Shown here: positions 1 through 6,925 of the stretch, piece by piece
How the letters are laid out: each line of letters starts with the position of its first letter
Numbering within the stretch: position 1 is the first letter of the stretch
Assembly (NCBI GenBank): GCA_900759385.1
Contig: CAAEUZ010000038.1
Location: 1-19,624 of the forward strand
Direction of reading: 5' to 3'
Length of the DNA: 19,624 nucleotides
Origin: an uncultured Oscillospiraceae bacterium
GTDB lineage: Bacteria > Bacillota > Clostridia > Oscillospirales > Oscillospiraceae
The notes under the pieces: model-generated
Told to the model about the DNA's origin: nothing
The model's database searches: none
What the model saw: the letters and a program-made list of their open reading frames with translations, nothing else
Program-made: the position numbers and the translations under genes

Positions 1-290
1 GCTGCGGCGGCTTCGCCGCCGGTGCGCGTTTGGGTGGCTGTGCCCCTGGGTTTGGGTTGGGTGCTTGGCCGTCATCTTGCGTTGGTGCGTTTGCCCTGCC
101 GGGTGCTGCTGCGGCGGCTGTGCCGCCGGTGCGCGTTTGGGTGGCTGTGCCGCTGGGCTTAGGCTGGGTGCTTGGCCGTCGTCTTGCGTTGGTTGCGTTT
201 GCCCTGCCGGGCACTGCTGCGGCGGCTCTGCCGCCGGTGCGCGTTTGGGTGGCCGTGCCGCTTTGGGTTCGCCCGGGTGCATGGCCGCGT
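1..290. repeat. 107-bp tandem repeat, about 2.7 copies
   Basis: A GC-rich unit repeats with a 107-bp period. The partial first copy runs 1-75, the second 76-182 and the third 183-290; the third diverges at its end. Each unit contains a CTTGCGTTGG-type start (76 and 183) and a short hairpin of CGGCGGC and GCCGCCG arms around a loop of three or four bases (for example 112-128). The stem is kept although the loop varies. The period is not a multiple of three and all frames are open simply because the unit is rich in G and C, so I do not regard it as coding. A single diverged copy lies at 10464-10571. The left end is cut by the window, so the array may be longer. Confidence 0.85.
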
Positions 291-551
291 GGATGCGCTG
301 CGGATACGCCGGACATTGATGCCCCCTTTTCCGCCTTATAAACTATCGCTCCCTCTCAGAGGGGGCTGCCGGCGTCAGTCGGCTGGGGGAGGGGCAGTAC
401 ACGCACCCAGCCCTCCGGCTTCGTTATACCCGGCCGGATGGGGGACGGTATACACACCGATCCATGCGGCTTCGCAGACACTCTAGGTCAGGTGAGGATA
501 CGCCGTGCGTACGGCGGACTGGCCGGTATTGGTGCTATTATAAATTGCCAC
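291..551. repeat. Intergenic repeat element with GCCGGC hairpin
   Basis: This stretch continues the repeat block. Around 321-423 it closely resembles 10600-10700. The shared parts are a pyrimidine-rich CCTTTTCC run, a TATA-like stretch, the core CAGAGGGGGCTGCCGGC, a hairpin (368-373 pairing with 378-383, loop GTCA) and a CGGCT(T) tail. In the second copy the stem is perfect with a GCAA loop. Such short GC-rich palindromic elements are dispersed between genes in many gut Clostridia; that generalisation is from knowledge, not from this window. I see no gene between 1 and 675. Confidence 0.7.
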
Positions 552-580
552 TTAACAGGCGGGTGAATTTGTGCTATAAT
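552..580 (+). promoter_or_regulatory. Sigma-A promoter for the lipoprotein operon
   Basis: The -35 box is TTAACA (552-557) and the -10 box a perfect TATAAT (575-580), separated by 17 bp, with an extended -10 TG at 572-573. Transcription should start near 587, giving a leader of about 90 nt before the TTG start at 676. Confidence 0.8.
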
Positions 581-675
581 GTTGCTATATGTCGTGAAGG
601 ATGTCCTGAAAAGCCGTTTTGGCGGAATTGTTCGTGCGGGTTTTGACGTAGTGCCTTTTGAGGAGGGATGATGCG

Positions 676-1887
676 TTGAAGTTTAAATACCTGTTTCCGG
701 CGCTTCTGCTGGCGCTTGGGCTGGCAGGGTGCGGGGAGGACTATTCTGCCGAGGGATGGACGGCGTTGGACATGGCGAATGTCATTGCCGGAGAGACTGC
801 GGAGGAGCTCAGCGCTGTCACGGGCGGGCTCTATGACGAGTACCTGCTCGACTACTACCGGCTGGACCCGGAGACGATAGAAGACGGGGCCGTTCTCGCG
901 GCCGGGGGCGCTTCGGCGCAGGAGATTGCAGTTTTCAGGTTTTCCGAACCCGGCGAGGCGCAGGATGCGGGCGGAAGCCTGGAGGAGTATCTGCGCTCGC
1001 GCGAGGCTGACTTCATAGGCTATGCGCCGGAAGAGGCGGCCATGCTCGCTGATGCGGTTGTGACCGTGCGCGGTACGTGGTGCGCGCTGATGGTCCTGCC
1101 GGACCCCGATGCAGGCGTGGCGGCTTTTGAGGGCTGCTTTGAGAGCGGGCCGCCGCAGGTGAGTGCAGCGGCTGAGGCGACGCCGGAACCCGAGCAGACG
1201 TCAGCCCCGGAGCAGACGTCAGCCCCGGAGCAAACGGCGCAGCCTTCGGAGCCCGGCGGCGAGCCGGAGGTGTCCGCTGGGCCGTCCCCCGTCCGGAGCG
1301 CGGAGGCGTGGAGCTACGACGCCGGGCGCATAATCGCGGCCTACCGGGCCGGGGACTGGTCGGAGCTGCACGAAAACGACCGCGCCATTCTGGACATAGT
1401 GAACTATGTCCTCACCGAGGTGGCGCCTGCGGGCCTGAGCGCTTATGAGCGCGAGCTGGCCATACACGACTACATAATTGAAAACGCGGACTACGACTCC
1501 GATACCCTGAGCCTGCTGCCCGTGTTTGAGGAGAACCCGAACAACACCAACCCCTACGGCGCGCTCGTGGACGGCAGGGCGGTGTGCAGCGGCTACTCTT
1601 CCACCTTCCAGCTGTTTATGGACCTGATAGACGTGGAGTGCATAACCGTCCACGGCCAGGGCAACGCCAGCCGGGAGGAACACGCCTGGAACATGGTACG
1701 GCTGGACGGGGAGTGGTACTGCGTGGACGTGACCTGGGACGATCCCATAACCTTCGGGCTGACGTCCGCGGCCACCGCGCACCGCTATTTCAATGTCACG
1801 AGCGAGTTTATGAGAAGTACATACCACTATTGGGACTCCGACGGTGTCCCCGAGGCCACGGCCACACAGTACGCCTGGCAGCCATGA
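676..1887 (+). CDS. Lipoprotein with DUF4358 and transglutaminase-like domains
   Basis: This is a 403-residue predicted surface lipoprotein. I chose the TTG start at 676 because AGGAGG (661-666) lies 9 bp upstream; the reading frame stays open to 658, but that would put the ribosome site inside the gene. The N-terminus is a lipoprotein signal with lipobox LAGC. Residues of roughly 30-155 resemble DUF4358, a Firmicutes family of unknown role. A Pro/Glu/Thr/Ser-rich linker follows with an APEQTS repeat. The C-terminal part, from about residue 215, is a transglutaminase-like fold with a visible catalytic triad: Cys304 in AVCSGYSS, His336 in EHAWN and Asp351 in CVDVTWDDP. Bacterial secreted members are usually proteases or peptide-bond-acting enzymes rather than crosslinkers, so the substrate is unknown. 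It lies 11 bp before the SLH-lysozyme gene, probably in one transcript. Confidence 0.88.
   Translation: MKFKYLFPALLLALGLAGCGEDYSAEGWTALDMANVIAGETAEELSAVTGGLYDEYLLDYYRLDPETIEDGAVLAAGGASAQEIAVFRFSEPGEAQDAGGSLEEYLRSREADFIGYAPEEAAMLADAVVTVRGTWCALMVLPDPDAGVAAFEGCFESGPPQVSAAAEATPEPEQTSAPEQTSAPEQTAQPSEPGGEPEVSAGPSPVRSAEAWSYDAGRIIAAYRAGDWSELHENDRAILDIVNYVLTEVAPAGLSAYERELAIHDYIIENADYDSDTLSLLPVFEENPNNTNPYGALVDGRAVCSGYSSTFQLFMDLIDVECITVHGQGNASREEHAWNMVRLDGEWYCVDVTWDDPITFGLTSAATAHRYFNVTSEFMRSTYHYWDSDGVPEATATQYAWQP
1192..1236 (+). repeat. 18-bp in-frame tandem repeat in lipoprotein linker
   Basis: Two perfect copies of GAGCAGACGTCAGCCCCG (1192-1209, 1210-1227) and half of a third encode the EQTSAP linker repeat. 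Because 18 is a multiple of three, copy-number change would alter linker length without a frameshift. Confidence 0.9.
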
Positions 1888-1898
1888 AAGGAGATAGA

Positions 1899-3248
1899 AT
1901 GAAAAAACGTCTGTTCGCCGCAGCCCTGGCGCTGCTTCTTCTCACGGTCCCCGCTCTGGCGGACTTCAACGATGTGCCATCCGACGCCTGGTATTACGAG
2001 GCCGTCAACTGGGCCCAGAGCGAGGGCCTGATGGACGGCGTCGCCGAGGGCACCTTTGACCCGGGCGGCACCGTGACCCGTGCCATGGTCGTCACCATCC
2101 TCTATCGCCTGTCCGGCGAGCCGGATATGCCGGAGAGCGACTGGGGCTATGCCTACGCCGACGTGGACAGCTCCGCATGGTACGCCGTGCCCGTGTACTG
2201 GGCCAGGCTGAACGGTGTGGCGGACGGCGTGAGCGACACCCAGTTCAACCCCACCGGCAGCATAACGCGCGAGCAGCTGGTCACCATGCTCTGGCGTTAC
2301 TCCGGCTCTCCCCAGAGCGGGACGGCGCTCAGTTTCGCCGACGCGGATTCGGTGAGCTCCTGGGCGGCGGACGCCGTGGCCTGGGCCAGCGCGGCGGGGA
2401 TAGTCTCCGGGCGCGACGGCAACGTATTTGACCCCTCCGGCAGCGCCACCAGGGCCGAGTGCGCGGCCATACTCATGCGCTACGACGCCGCCATGACGGC
2501 TGCGGATCCCGGGGAGCCCGAGGAGCCGGACGTGCCCGAGTACACGCCCAACCTGGATATCATCCCGGTGAACAGCTATGACGACGGCAGCTTCTACATA
2601 GATTCCAACGGCTACCTCCGGTACGGTGATTCCAGCCGGGTGGGCATAGATGTCTCCTATCACCAGGGCGAGATAGACTGGGAGGCCGTGGCGGCGGACG
2701 GCATTGAGTTTGCCATCATCCGCGTGGGCTATCGCGGCTATTCCGAGGGCGAGATATTCCAGGACCCCTATTTTGAGGCCAACATAGAGGGTGCGCTGGC
2801 CAACGGCCTGGATGTTGGCATCTACTTCTTCTCTCAGGCCCTCACTGTAGAGGAGGCGCTGGAGGAGGCCGAGGTCACGCTGGACTGGATATCCGGCTAC
2901 GACATCACCGGCCCTGTGGTGTTTGACTGGGAGCGCATAGAGTACGACTCCGGCCGCACCGCAAACGTGAGCGGCGTCACCGTCACCGACTGCGCCATAG
3001 CCTTCTGCGAGGCCGTGGAGGCCGCGGGCTATCAGCCCATGTGCTACGGCAGCCCCACGACCGTGAACGAGGATCTCTATATTGACCGCCTGCTGGACTA
3101 CCCCTTCTGGCTGGCCAACTACACCAGGGACTGGGCCGTGACAACGTATCCGTATCACTATGACATGTGGCAGTACTCCTCGAGCGGCAGTGTGGACGGC
3201 ATCGAGGGCAATGTGGACCTGAACGTCGCCATAGGCGACTGGTGGTAA
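1899..3248 (+). CDS. SLH-domain GH25 lysozyme-like cell-wall hydrolase
   Basis: This 449-residue secreted protein starts at ATG 1899, 5 bp after AAAGGAG (1887-1893). An ATG at 1884 is in frame but lacks a ribosome site. Residues 1-21 form a signal peptide ending ALA. Residues 22 to about 200 hold three S-layer homology repeats (AWYYEAVNWA..., AWYAVPVYWA..., SWAADAVAWA...), which normally bind pyruvylated secondary wall polymer. A Pro/Glu linker leads to a GH25 domain (about 248-449) with the start motif GIDVSYHQGEIDW (Asp251) and the catalytic pair FDWE (Asp343, Glu345). GH25 enzymes are N-acetylmuramidases cleaving the peptidoglycan MurNAc-GlcNAc bond. The SLH repeats would hold the enzyme on the cell's own wall, which suggests wall remodelling. 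It follows the transglutaminase lipoprotein by 11 bp. Confidence 0.93.
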   Translation: MKKRLFAAALALLLLTVPALADFNDVPSDAWYYEAVNWAQSEGLMDGVAEGTFDPGGTVTRAMVVTILYRLSGEPDMPESDWGYAYADVDSSAWYAVPVYWARLNGVADGVSDTQFNPTGSITREQLVTMLWRYSGSPQSGTALSFADADSVSSWAADAVAWASAAGIVSGRDGNVFDPSGSATRAECAAILMRYDAAMTAADPGEPEEPDVPEYTPNLDIIPVNSYDDGSFYIDSNGYLRYGDSSRVGIDVSYHQGEIDWEAVAADGIEFAIIRVGYRGYSEGEIFQDPYFEANIEGALANGLDVGIYFFSQALTVEEALEEAEVTLDWISGYDITGPVVFDWERIEYDSGRTANVSGVTVTDCAIAFCEAVEAAGYQPMCYGSPTTVNEDLYIDRLLDYPFWLANYTRDWAVTTYPYHYDMWQYSSSGSVDGIEGNVDLNVAIGDWW

Positions 3249-3294
3249 GGCCGCGCGGGAAGAGCCGCTGAGGCTGAGGCCGCGGAGGTGCCCG

Positions 3295-4458
3295 ATGCTG
3301 ATTCCCATATCACGAAGAGAACGCCTTACCGGCATGTTCACGGCCGTGTTCGGCCGTGAGCCGGAGGCCGTATACAGCGTGCCCGGGCGCACGGAGCTGG
3401 GCGGCAACCACACCGACCACCAGCGCGGCCGCGTGCTCGCCGCCGCCGTGGATGCGGACATGCTCGCCGCGGCAGCGGAGAACGGCAGCAGCGCCGTGCG
3501 GGTGTACAGCGAGGGCATGGAGCCCTTTGCCGTCGATCTGTCCGCCCTGGACGCGCGCATAGACGAGCGATTTACCAGCGCGGCGCTGGTGCGCGGCGTC
3601 GCCGCCGGGCTGCGTGACGCGGGCCTGGAGGCGCGCGGAACGGACATCGCCGTTGTGAGCGGCGTGCCTGTAGGCTCGGGCCTCTCCAGCTCGGCCTGCT
3701 TCGAGGTGCTCTGCGCCCTGGTGCTGAGCCGCGGCCTGCTCGGCCAGGAGATGCTGGCACATATCGCCCGCCGGGCGGAGAACGAGTACTTCGGCAAGCC
3801 CTGCGGGCTCATGGACCAGCTGGCCTGCGCCCTGGGCGGGACGGCGGCAATCGACTTCGGCCCGGATGAGCCGGGGATCGAGCGCCTGACGCTGGATCTT
3901 GACGGGTACGGCTATGCGCTGTACCTGGTCTACTGCGGCGCCGGGCACGAGAACCTGACGGAGGAGTATGCCGCCATCGAGCAGGAGATGCGGTCCGTGG
4001 CTGAGCACATGGGTGTACACGTCCTGGGCGAAGCGCGGGAGAGTGACTTCTATGCCGCCGTGCCGCAGCTGCGCCGGGCGGCGGGGGACAGGGCCGTGCT
4101 GCGCGCGGCTCACTTCTTCGCCGAGAGCCGACGGGCGGCCCTGGAGGCTGAGGCCATACGCGCCGGGGATTTTGGCGTGTTCCTCTCCCTGGTGCGCGAT
4201 TCCGGCCGCTCCTCGGCCATGTATTTGCAGAACCTCGCCGTGCCCGGCTCCGCAAGCCAGCCGCTGCTGCTGGCCCAGGCGGTGTGCGAGCACGCCCTGG
4301 ACGGCCGCGGCGCGGTTCGCGTCCACGGCGGCGGCTTCGGCGGGGCGGTGCAGTGCTTCGTGCCCGCGGATATGGCGGAGGATTTTGCCGCCTCCGTGCT
4401 GCCGTTTGAGGCCGTGCGCCTGAGGCTGCGCGGAGAGGGCGCAGTGCGAGTGGAATGA
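3295..4458 (+). CDS. galK: Galactokinase-family GHMP sugar kinase
   Basis: This is a 387-residue GHMP kinase of galactokinase type, predicted to phosphorylate the anomeric hydroxyl of galactose or a related sugar with ATP. ATG 3295 follows GGAGGTG (3284-3290) closely. Motif 1 is PGRTELGGNHTDHQ (30-43). The ATP-binding motif 2 is GVPVGSGLSSSA (123-134). The catalytic aspartate is Asp174 in CGLMDQ. Motif 3 is VHGGGFGGAVQ (343-353). In typical galactokinases motif 1 reads GEHTDY, and the glutamate contacts the sugar; here it is Asn38, so specificity may differ. The gene is 46 bp after the lysozyme gene with no terminator between them, so it may be cotranscribed, although no other galactose gene is in view. 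Family is sure; substrate is less so. Confidence 0.85.
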   Translation: MLIPISRRERLTGMFTAVFGREPEAVYSVPGRTELGGNHTDHQRGRVLAAAVDADMLAAAAENGSSAVRVYSEGMEPFAVDLSALDARIDERFTSAALVRGVAAGLRDAGLEARGTDIAVVSGVPVGSGLSSSACFEVLCALVLSRGLLGQEMLAHIARRAENEYFGKPCGLMDQLACALGGTAAIDFGPDEPGIERLTLDLDGYGYALYLVYCGAGHENLTEEYAAIEQEMRSVAEHMGVHVLGEARESDFYAAVPQLRRAAGDRAVLRAAHFFAESRRAALEAEAIRAGDFGVFLSLVRDSGRSSAMYLQNLAVPGSASQPLLLAQAVCEHALDGRGAVRVHGGGFGGAVQCFVPADMAEDFAASVLPFEAVRLRLRGEGAVRVE

Positions 4459-4462
4459 CAAA

Positions 4463-4500
4463 AAACGGGCCCGAACCGGAAGTTCGGGCCCGTTTGTTCT
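4463..4500. terminator. Bidirectional rho-independent terminator
   Basis: A perfect 14-bp stem, AAACGGGCCCGAAC (4463-4476) with GTTCGGGCCCGTTT (4482-4495), encloses a 5-nt loop. T-rich sequence follows on the plus strand and an A-run precedes it, so it can stop both the galactokinase transcript and the convergent gene ending at 4507. Confidence 0.93.
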
Positions 4501-4506
4501 TTTTGC

Positions 4507-4830
4507 TCAGACTATGCTCTGCAGTGTGTCCAGGAAAGCGTCCTCGCCGATGGTGTTCATCTTGAAGAACATGGCGTTGCTCCCCCCGGAGGTTATGGCG
4601 GACAGGATGAGCCTGTCCCCTTCGCCAAAGAGGGTGAGGGTCATGCTGAGCCGGTTGCCGCCCGTCCAGCTGTAGCGCTCATATACGCGCACAGCACACC
4701 GGACATCGCCGCAGGCGAAGTCGCTGCCGTCCTCATAGTTCGCGCTCATGCTGCCGGAGAGTATGCCGCTATCGAGTTTTGCCAGCACGGTGTCGAAGTC
4801 ACCGCGTATGCGCTTTTCCAGCTTTGCCAT
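4507..4830 (-). CDS. DUF6054-like small conserved protein
   Basis: This 107-residue protein of unknown function begins MAKLEKRIRGDFD and ends in a short helix, FLDTLQSIV. It has no signal peptide or membrane segment. The pattern RVYERYSWTGGNR, then GEGDRLILSAITSGGS, matches what I recall of the DUF6054 family in Clostridia, but I cannot confirm this without a search. The start is supported by GGGAGG just upstream on the minus strand (4839-4844) and by an extended -10 promoter. It appears to be a single-gene transcript ending at the bidirectional terminator shared with the galactokinase. Confidence 0.75.
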   Translation of the reverse strand: MAKLEKRIRGDFDTVLAKLDSGILSGSMSANYEDGSDFACGDVRCAVRVYERYSWTGGNRLSMTLTLFGEGDRLILSAITSGGSNAMFFKMNTIGEDAFLDTLQSIV

Positions 4831-4847
4831 AATTCATGCCTCCCGTT

Positions 4848-4864
4848 AAGCGGACAAACCGCTT
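4848..4864 (-). other. Short hairpin in the 5' leader
   Basis: AAGCGG (4848-4853) pairs with CCGCTT (4859-4864) around a 5-nt loop. It sits between the predicted transcription start (about 4869) and the ribosome site of the DUF6054-like gene, so it would form in the leader RNA. No known riboswitch class is recognised. Confidence 0.4.
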
Positions 4865-4875
4865 GGTATATGTTG

Positions 4876-4884
4876 AGTATACCA
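4876..4884 (-). promoter_or_regulatory. Extended -10 promoter for the DUF6054-like gene
   Basis: On the minus strand the sequence reads TGGTATACT, an extended -10 (TGn plus TATACT, 5 of 6 matches). No convincing -35 is seen 17 bp upstream, which is tolerated by extended -10 promoters. Confidence 0.6.
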
Positions 4885-4984
4885 CATCTGGAAGTCGAAT
4901 GGAAGCGTAAAATGCGTGAAAGTGAATTATTTGCGCGATAAAATGTGCTCTCCGCTCCGGCGTGCGGGACTGTGTGCCGGCCGC

Positions 4985-5392
4985 TCAGCCGAGACGGCCG
5001 TACTGCTCGTCATCCACGGGTTCGAGCCACTCGTTGGACGTGTCCTCGCCGGGGACTTCCACGGCCAGGTGGGCAAACCAGCTGTCCTTTGCGGCGCCGT
5101 GCCAGTGCTTCACACCGACGGGGATGTTGACCACGTCGCCTGCCTTGAGAGCACGGGCGGGCTGGCCCCACTCCTGATACCAGCCGCGGCCGCCGATGCA
5201 CAGCAGGATCTGGCCGCCGCCCTTGGACGCGTGGTGGACGTGCCAGTTGTTGCGGCAGCCGGGCTCGAAGGTAACGTTGGCTATGCCGACCTGCTCGCTG
5301 CTGAGGCGGGCGAGGTAGCTCTTGCCGATGAAGTACTGAGCGAAGGCGGTGTTCTCCTCACCGCGGGGGAAGATAGTGGTGAATTCGTCCAT
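4985..5392 (-). CDS. Single-domain cupin protein
   Basis: This 135-residue protein has one cupin barrel. The two metal-ligand motifs are visible: His51 and His53 in NNWHVHH, then Gln61 further on, followed by His95 and His97 in PVGVKHWHG. Small cupins of this type often occur beside carboxymuconolactone-decarboxylase-like proteins or act as small-molecule isomerases, dioxygenases or sensors, but nothing here fixes the substrate. The start is supported by AAAGGA about 9 bp upstream on the minus strand. The gene lies 38 bp behind a MerR-family regulator on the same strand, so the two are likely cotranscribed and the cupin gene may be the regulator's target. Confidence 0.88.
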   Translation of the reverse strand: MDEFTTIFPRGEENTAFAQYFIGKSYLARLSSEQVGIANVTFEPGCRNNWHVHHASKGGGQILLCIGGRGWYQEWGQPARALKAGDVVNIPVGVKHWHGAAKDSWFAHLAVEVPGEDTSNEWLEPVDDEQYGRLG

Positions 5393-5430
5393 GTATTATC
5401 ATCCTTTCATAAAGTATACGTGATATGCGC

Positions 5431-5763
5431 CTATTTGCCGTCCTGCCTACGGCGCAGCTCGTGGCGCAGATAGTCCAGGCGGCTGAGCTGGCTTTCACAC
5501 CGGTGTATGTCGTCCAGACACTCGGCGCGGCGCCGGTCAAGGATGCGCAGACACTCCGAACAGCAGCCGCCAGCCTCTGTCAGGCGCAGATATTTGCCCG
5601 CCTCTTCGGCCGTGAGGCCCAGGTCGTGCAGCGCGATGAGGGTGCCGAGACGCTCAAGGTCGGTGTCGTCCACGGTGCCTCCGGGGGCAAAGCCCAGACT
5701 CCGGTACTCTTGCAGTATATCGGGCGGTATGGAGTAGCGCCCGGCGGCCTCGGCCAGGGTCAT
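5431..5763 (-). CDS. MerR-family transcriptional regulator
   Basis: This 110-residue protein starts with a MerR winged helix-turn-helix (residues 1 to about 60, TLAEAAGRYSIPPDILQEY then DLERLGTLIALHDLGLTAEE). A long helical region ending RLDYLRHELRR follows, which in this family forms the antiparallel dimer coiled coil. There is no separate effector domain. Five cysteines lie in the helix region (Cys67, 68, 71, 82, 89); the cluster GGCCSEC could bind a metal or sense redox or thiol stress, but this is inference. The start has GAGGTGA 6-8 bp upstream on the minus strand. It leads the cupin gene, and its promoter region carries a strong palindrome. Confidence 0.85.
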   Translation of the reverse strand: MTLAEAAGRYSIPPDILQEYRSLGFAPGGTVDDTDLERLGTLIALHDLGLTAEEAGKYLRLTEAGGCCSECLRILDRRRAECLDDIHRCESQLSRLDYLRHELRRRQDGK

Positions 5764-5780
5764 AAGCTCACCTCAAAAGC

Positions 5781-5814
5781 AGAATACAGACGCCCTTTCG
5801 GACATCTGTATTCT
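5781..5814. promoter_or_regulatory. Palindrome overlapping the merR-cupin promoter
   Basis: AGAATACAGA (5781-5790) and TCTGTATTCT (5805-5814) form a perfect 10-bp inverted repeat with a 14-bp spacer. It overlaps the -10 box and the predicted start site of the MerR gene, so it could be an operator; it could also be a leader hairpin. It is not a convincing terminator for the lysR gene because only a short T stretch follows. Confidence 0.6.
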
Positions 5815-5838
5815 AAACTCTGCGCGGAGAAATGTCTA
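5810..5838 (-). promoter_or_regulatory. Sigma-A promoter for merR-cupin
   Basis: On the minus strand, -35 TAGACA (5833-5838), a 17-bp spacer and -10 TAGAAT (5810-5815) each match consensus at five of six positions. The expected start is near 5803, about 40 nt before the MerR start codon. The 17-bp spacer is normal, unlike the 19-20 bp spacer of classical MerR-activated promoters. Confidence 0.7.
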
Positions 5839-5859
5839 ATACCTTGTTTGTATTCAGAT

Positions 5860-6732
5860 TCATGCCTGGCGGACATTCCTGACCTCCCTAAGAAATGCAG
5901 ACGCGGCATTGGAGGAGGCCTGGTCCTTTTTCCAGACCAGCACGGTGCCTGTGCGCAGCTCGGGCGAGAGGGGGATGAAGCGCAGCTCTTCCGATATGTC
6001 GGCCAGATAGAAGCCGAGGGCGGCGCCCACGCCGTGCAGGACCATATTGGCGGCGTTGAGGATGAGGTTGAAGGTGCCGGCCAGCTCTATTCGCTGGAAG
6101 CAGTCGCCGAACCACGAGGCCAGCTCGTCCTTCACCTGCTGGCGGCGGCTCATGAGCAGGGGAGTGCCGATGAGGTCCTCGGGCGTTACCCGCTCCAGGG
6201 CGGCCAGATGGCTGTCACGCCGCACCAGCACGCCCCAGACATCCTCGCGCGGCATACGGATAAAGTCGTAGCGCCCGATCTCCACCGGCTCGGCGAGCAG
6301 GCCCAGGTCCAGAAGGCCCTTTTCCAGCCTGTCCTTGATATCGTCGGCAGTGGCGCTGTAGATGCTGAAGCCGACGGCGGGATGCTCCCGGCGGAAGGAG
6401 GCTATGCACTCGGAGAGAAAGCTCATGGAGTTGGTCTCGCCGCAGCCTATGGCTATCTCGCCGCTGAGCTCCTCCTCCTGGCGCTGGAACTCGCGCTCGG
6501 TCTTCTCGGCCAGGTCCACTATCTCCTGCGCCCGGCGGCGCAGGAGCATGCCGTCGTCGGTGAGGATGATGCGGTATTTGCTCCGCCTGAAGAGCTGCAC
6601 GCCCAGCTCTTCCTCAAGCTGCATGAGCTGGCGCGAGAGCGTGGGCTGGGTTATGTGCAGCAGCTGGGCCGCCCGCGTTATGTTCTCCTCCCGTGCCACG
6701 ACGAGGAAGTATTTGAGTACCCTGAGCTCCAT
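5860..6732 (-). CDS. LysR-family transcriptional regulator
   Basis: This 290-residue LysR-type regulator begins MELRVLKYFLVVAREENIT. The start at 6732 is chosen because GGGAGG (minus strand, 6740-6745) lies just upstream and the family always begins at this point; the frame stays open to 6858, but that would add 42 unrelated residues. Residues 1-60 form the winged helix-turn-helix (TRAAQLLHITQPTLSRQLMQ), followed by a linker helix. Residues from about 90 form the periplasmic-binding-protein-like effector domain (GEIAIGCGETNSMSF...). It resembles regulators annotated as CynR/CysB-like, but the ligand cannot be predicted. LysR regulators usually control a divergent neighbour; here the divergent side holds only a possible tiny transcript and, farther away, a CNNM transporter gene. 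Confidence 0.93.
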   Translation of the reverse strand: MELRVLKYFLVVAREENITRAAQLLHITQPTLSRQLMQLEEELGVQLFRRSKYRIILTDDGMLLRRRAQEIVDLAEKTEREFQRQEEELSGEIAIGCGETNSMSFLSECIASFRREHPAVGFSIYSATADDIKDRLEKGLLDLGLLAEPVEIGRYDFIRMPREDVWGVLVRRDSHLAALERVTPEDLIGTPLLMSRRQQVKDELASWFGDCFQRIELAGTFNLILNAANMVLHGVGAALGFYLADISEELRFIPLSPELRTGTVLVWKKDQASSNAASAFLREVRNVRQA

Positions 6733-6751
6733 CGGATCGCCTCCCGCGGCT

Positions 6752-6780
6752 AATATACCACAAAAAGGATGAAATGTCGA
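6752..6780 (-). promoter_or_regulatory. Sigma-A promoter for lysR
   Basis: Minus strand: -35 TCGACA (6775-6780), 17-bp spacer, extended -10 TGG plus TATATT (6752-6757). The start is expected near 6745, which falls on the ribosome site, so the leader should be only about 13 nt. Confidence 0.75.
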
Positions 6781-6820
6781 GAGCGCCCGGCGCCGCGGAG
6801 AAGAAATGGCCGGACAGCTA

Positions 6821-6849
6821 TTGACAAGAGCGTAAAAGTGTGTTTCAAT
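6821..6849 (+). promoter_or_regulatory. Possible sigma-A promoter of a small transcript
   Basis: A perfect -35 TTGACA (6821-6826) is followed after 17 bp by TTCAAT (6844-6849, four of six matches); CAATAT two bases later is an alternative -10. The start would be near 6856, directly before AAAGGAG (6857-6863). Confidence 0.5.
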
Positions 6850-6877
6850 ATACGCCAAAGGAGAAATGCGGTTAATT

Positions 6878-6925
6878 ATGGACGACGGCTCATCCCAATG
6901 TCACCAATGTAAATACATGGAGTAA
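6878..6925 (+). CDS. Possible 15-residue peptide with CxxC motif
   Basis: The ATG at 6878 opens a frame encoding MDDGSSQCHQCKYME before TAA. An in-frame ATG at 6866 would give a 19-residue version. AAAGGAG (6857-6863) is either too close (2 bp) or rather far (14 bp) from these starts, which weakens the case. The frame sits between a good -35 box and a strong terminator, and its stop codon abuts the terminator stem. It may be a true small protein, a leader peptide for the downstream CNNM gene, or chance within a small RNA. Confidence 0.3.
   Translation: MDDGSSQCHQCKYME

Noticed and set aside
1..290. CRISPR array
   Set aside because: Units are contiguous 107-bp copies without unique spacers, and no cas gene is present.
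30..486. Overlapping Cys/Gly/Ala-rich open frames in the left-edge repeat
   Set aside because: The 107-bp unit shifts frame at each copy, all frames are open because of composition, and there is no ribosome site.
464..646. 60-codon frame before the lipoprotein gene
   Set aside because: It contains the promoter of the lipoprotein operon and has no ribosome site or family features.
1827..3812. 661-codon open frame on the minus strand opposite the lysozyme and galactokinase genes
   Set aside because: It lies opposite two genes with clear domains, has no family features, and results from strong GC bias at third codon positions.
5425..6753. 442-codon plus-strand frame opposite the merR and lysR genes
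   Set aside because: It spans two recognised genes and their promoters in antisense and shows no domain.
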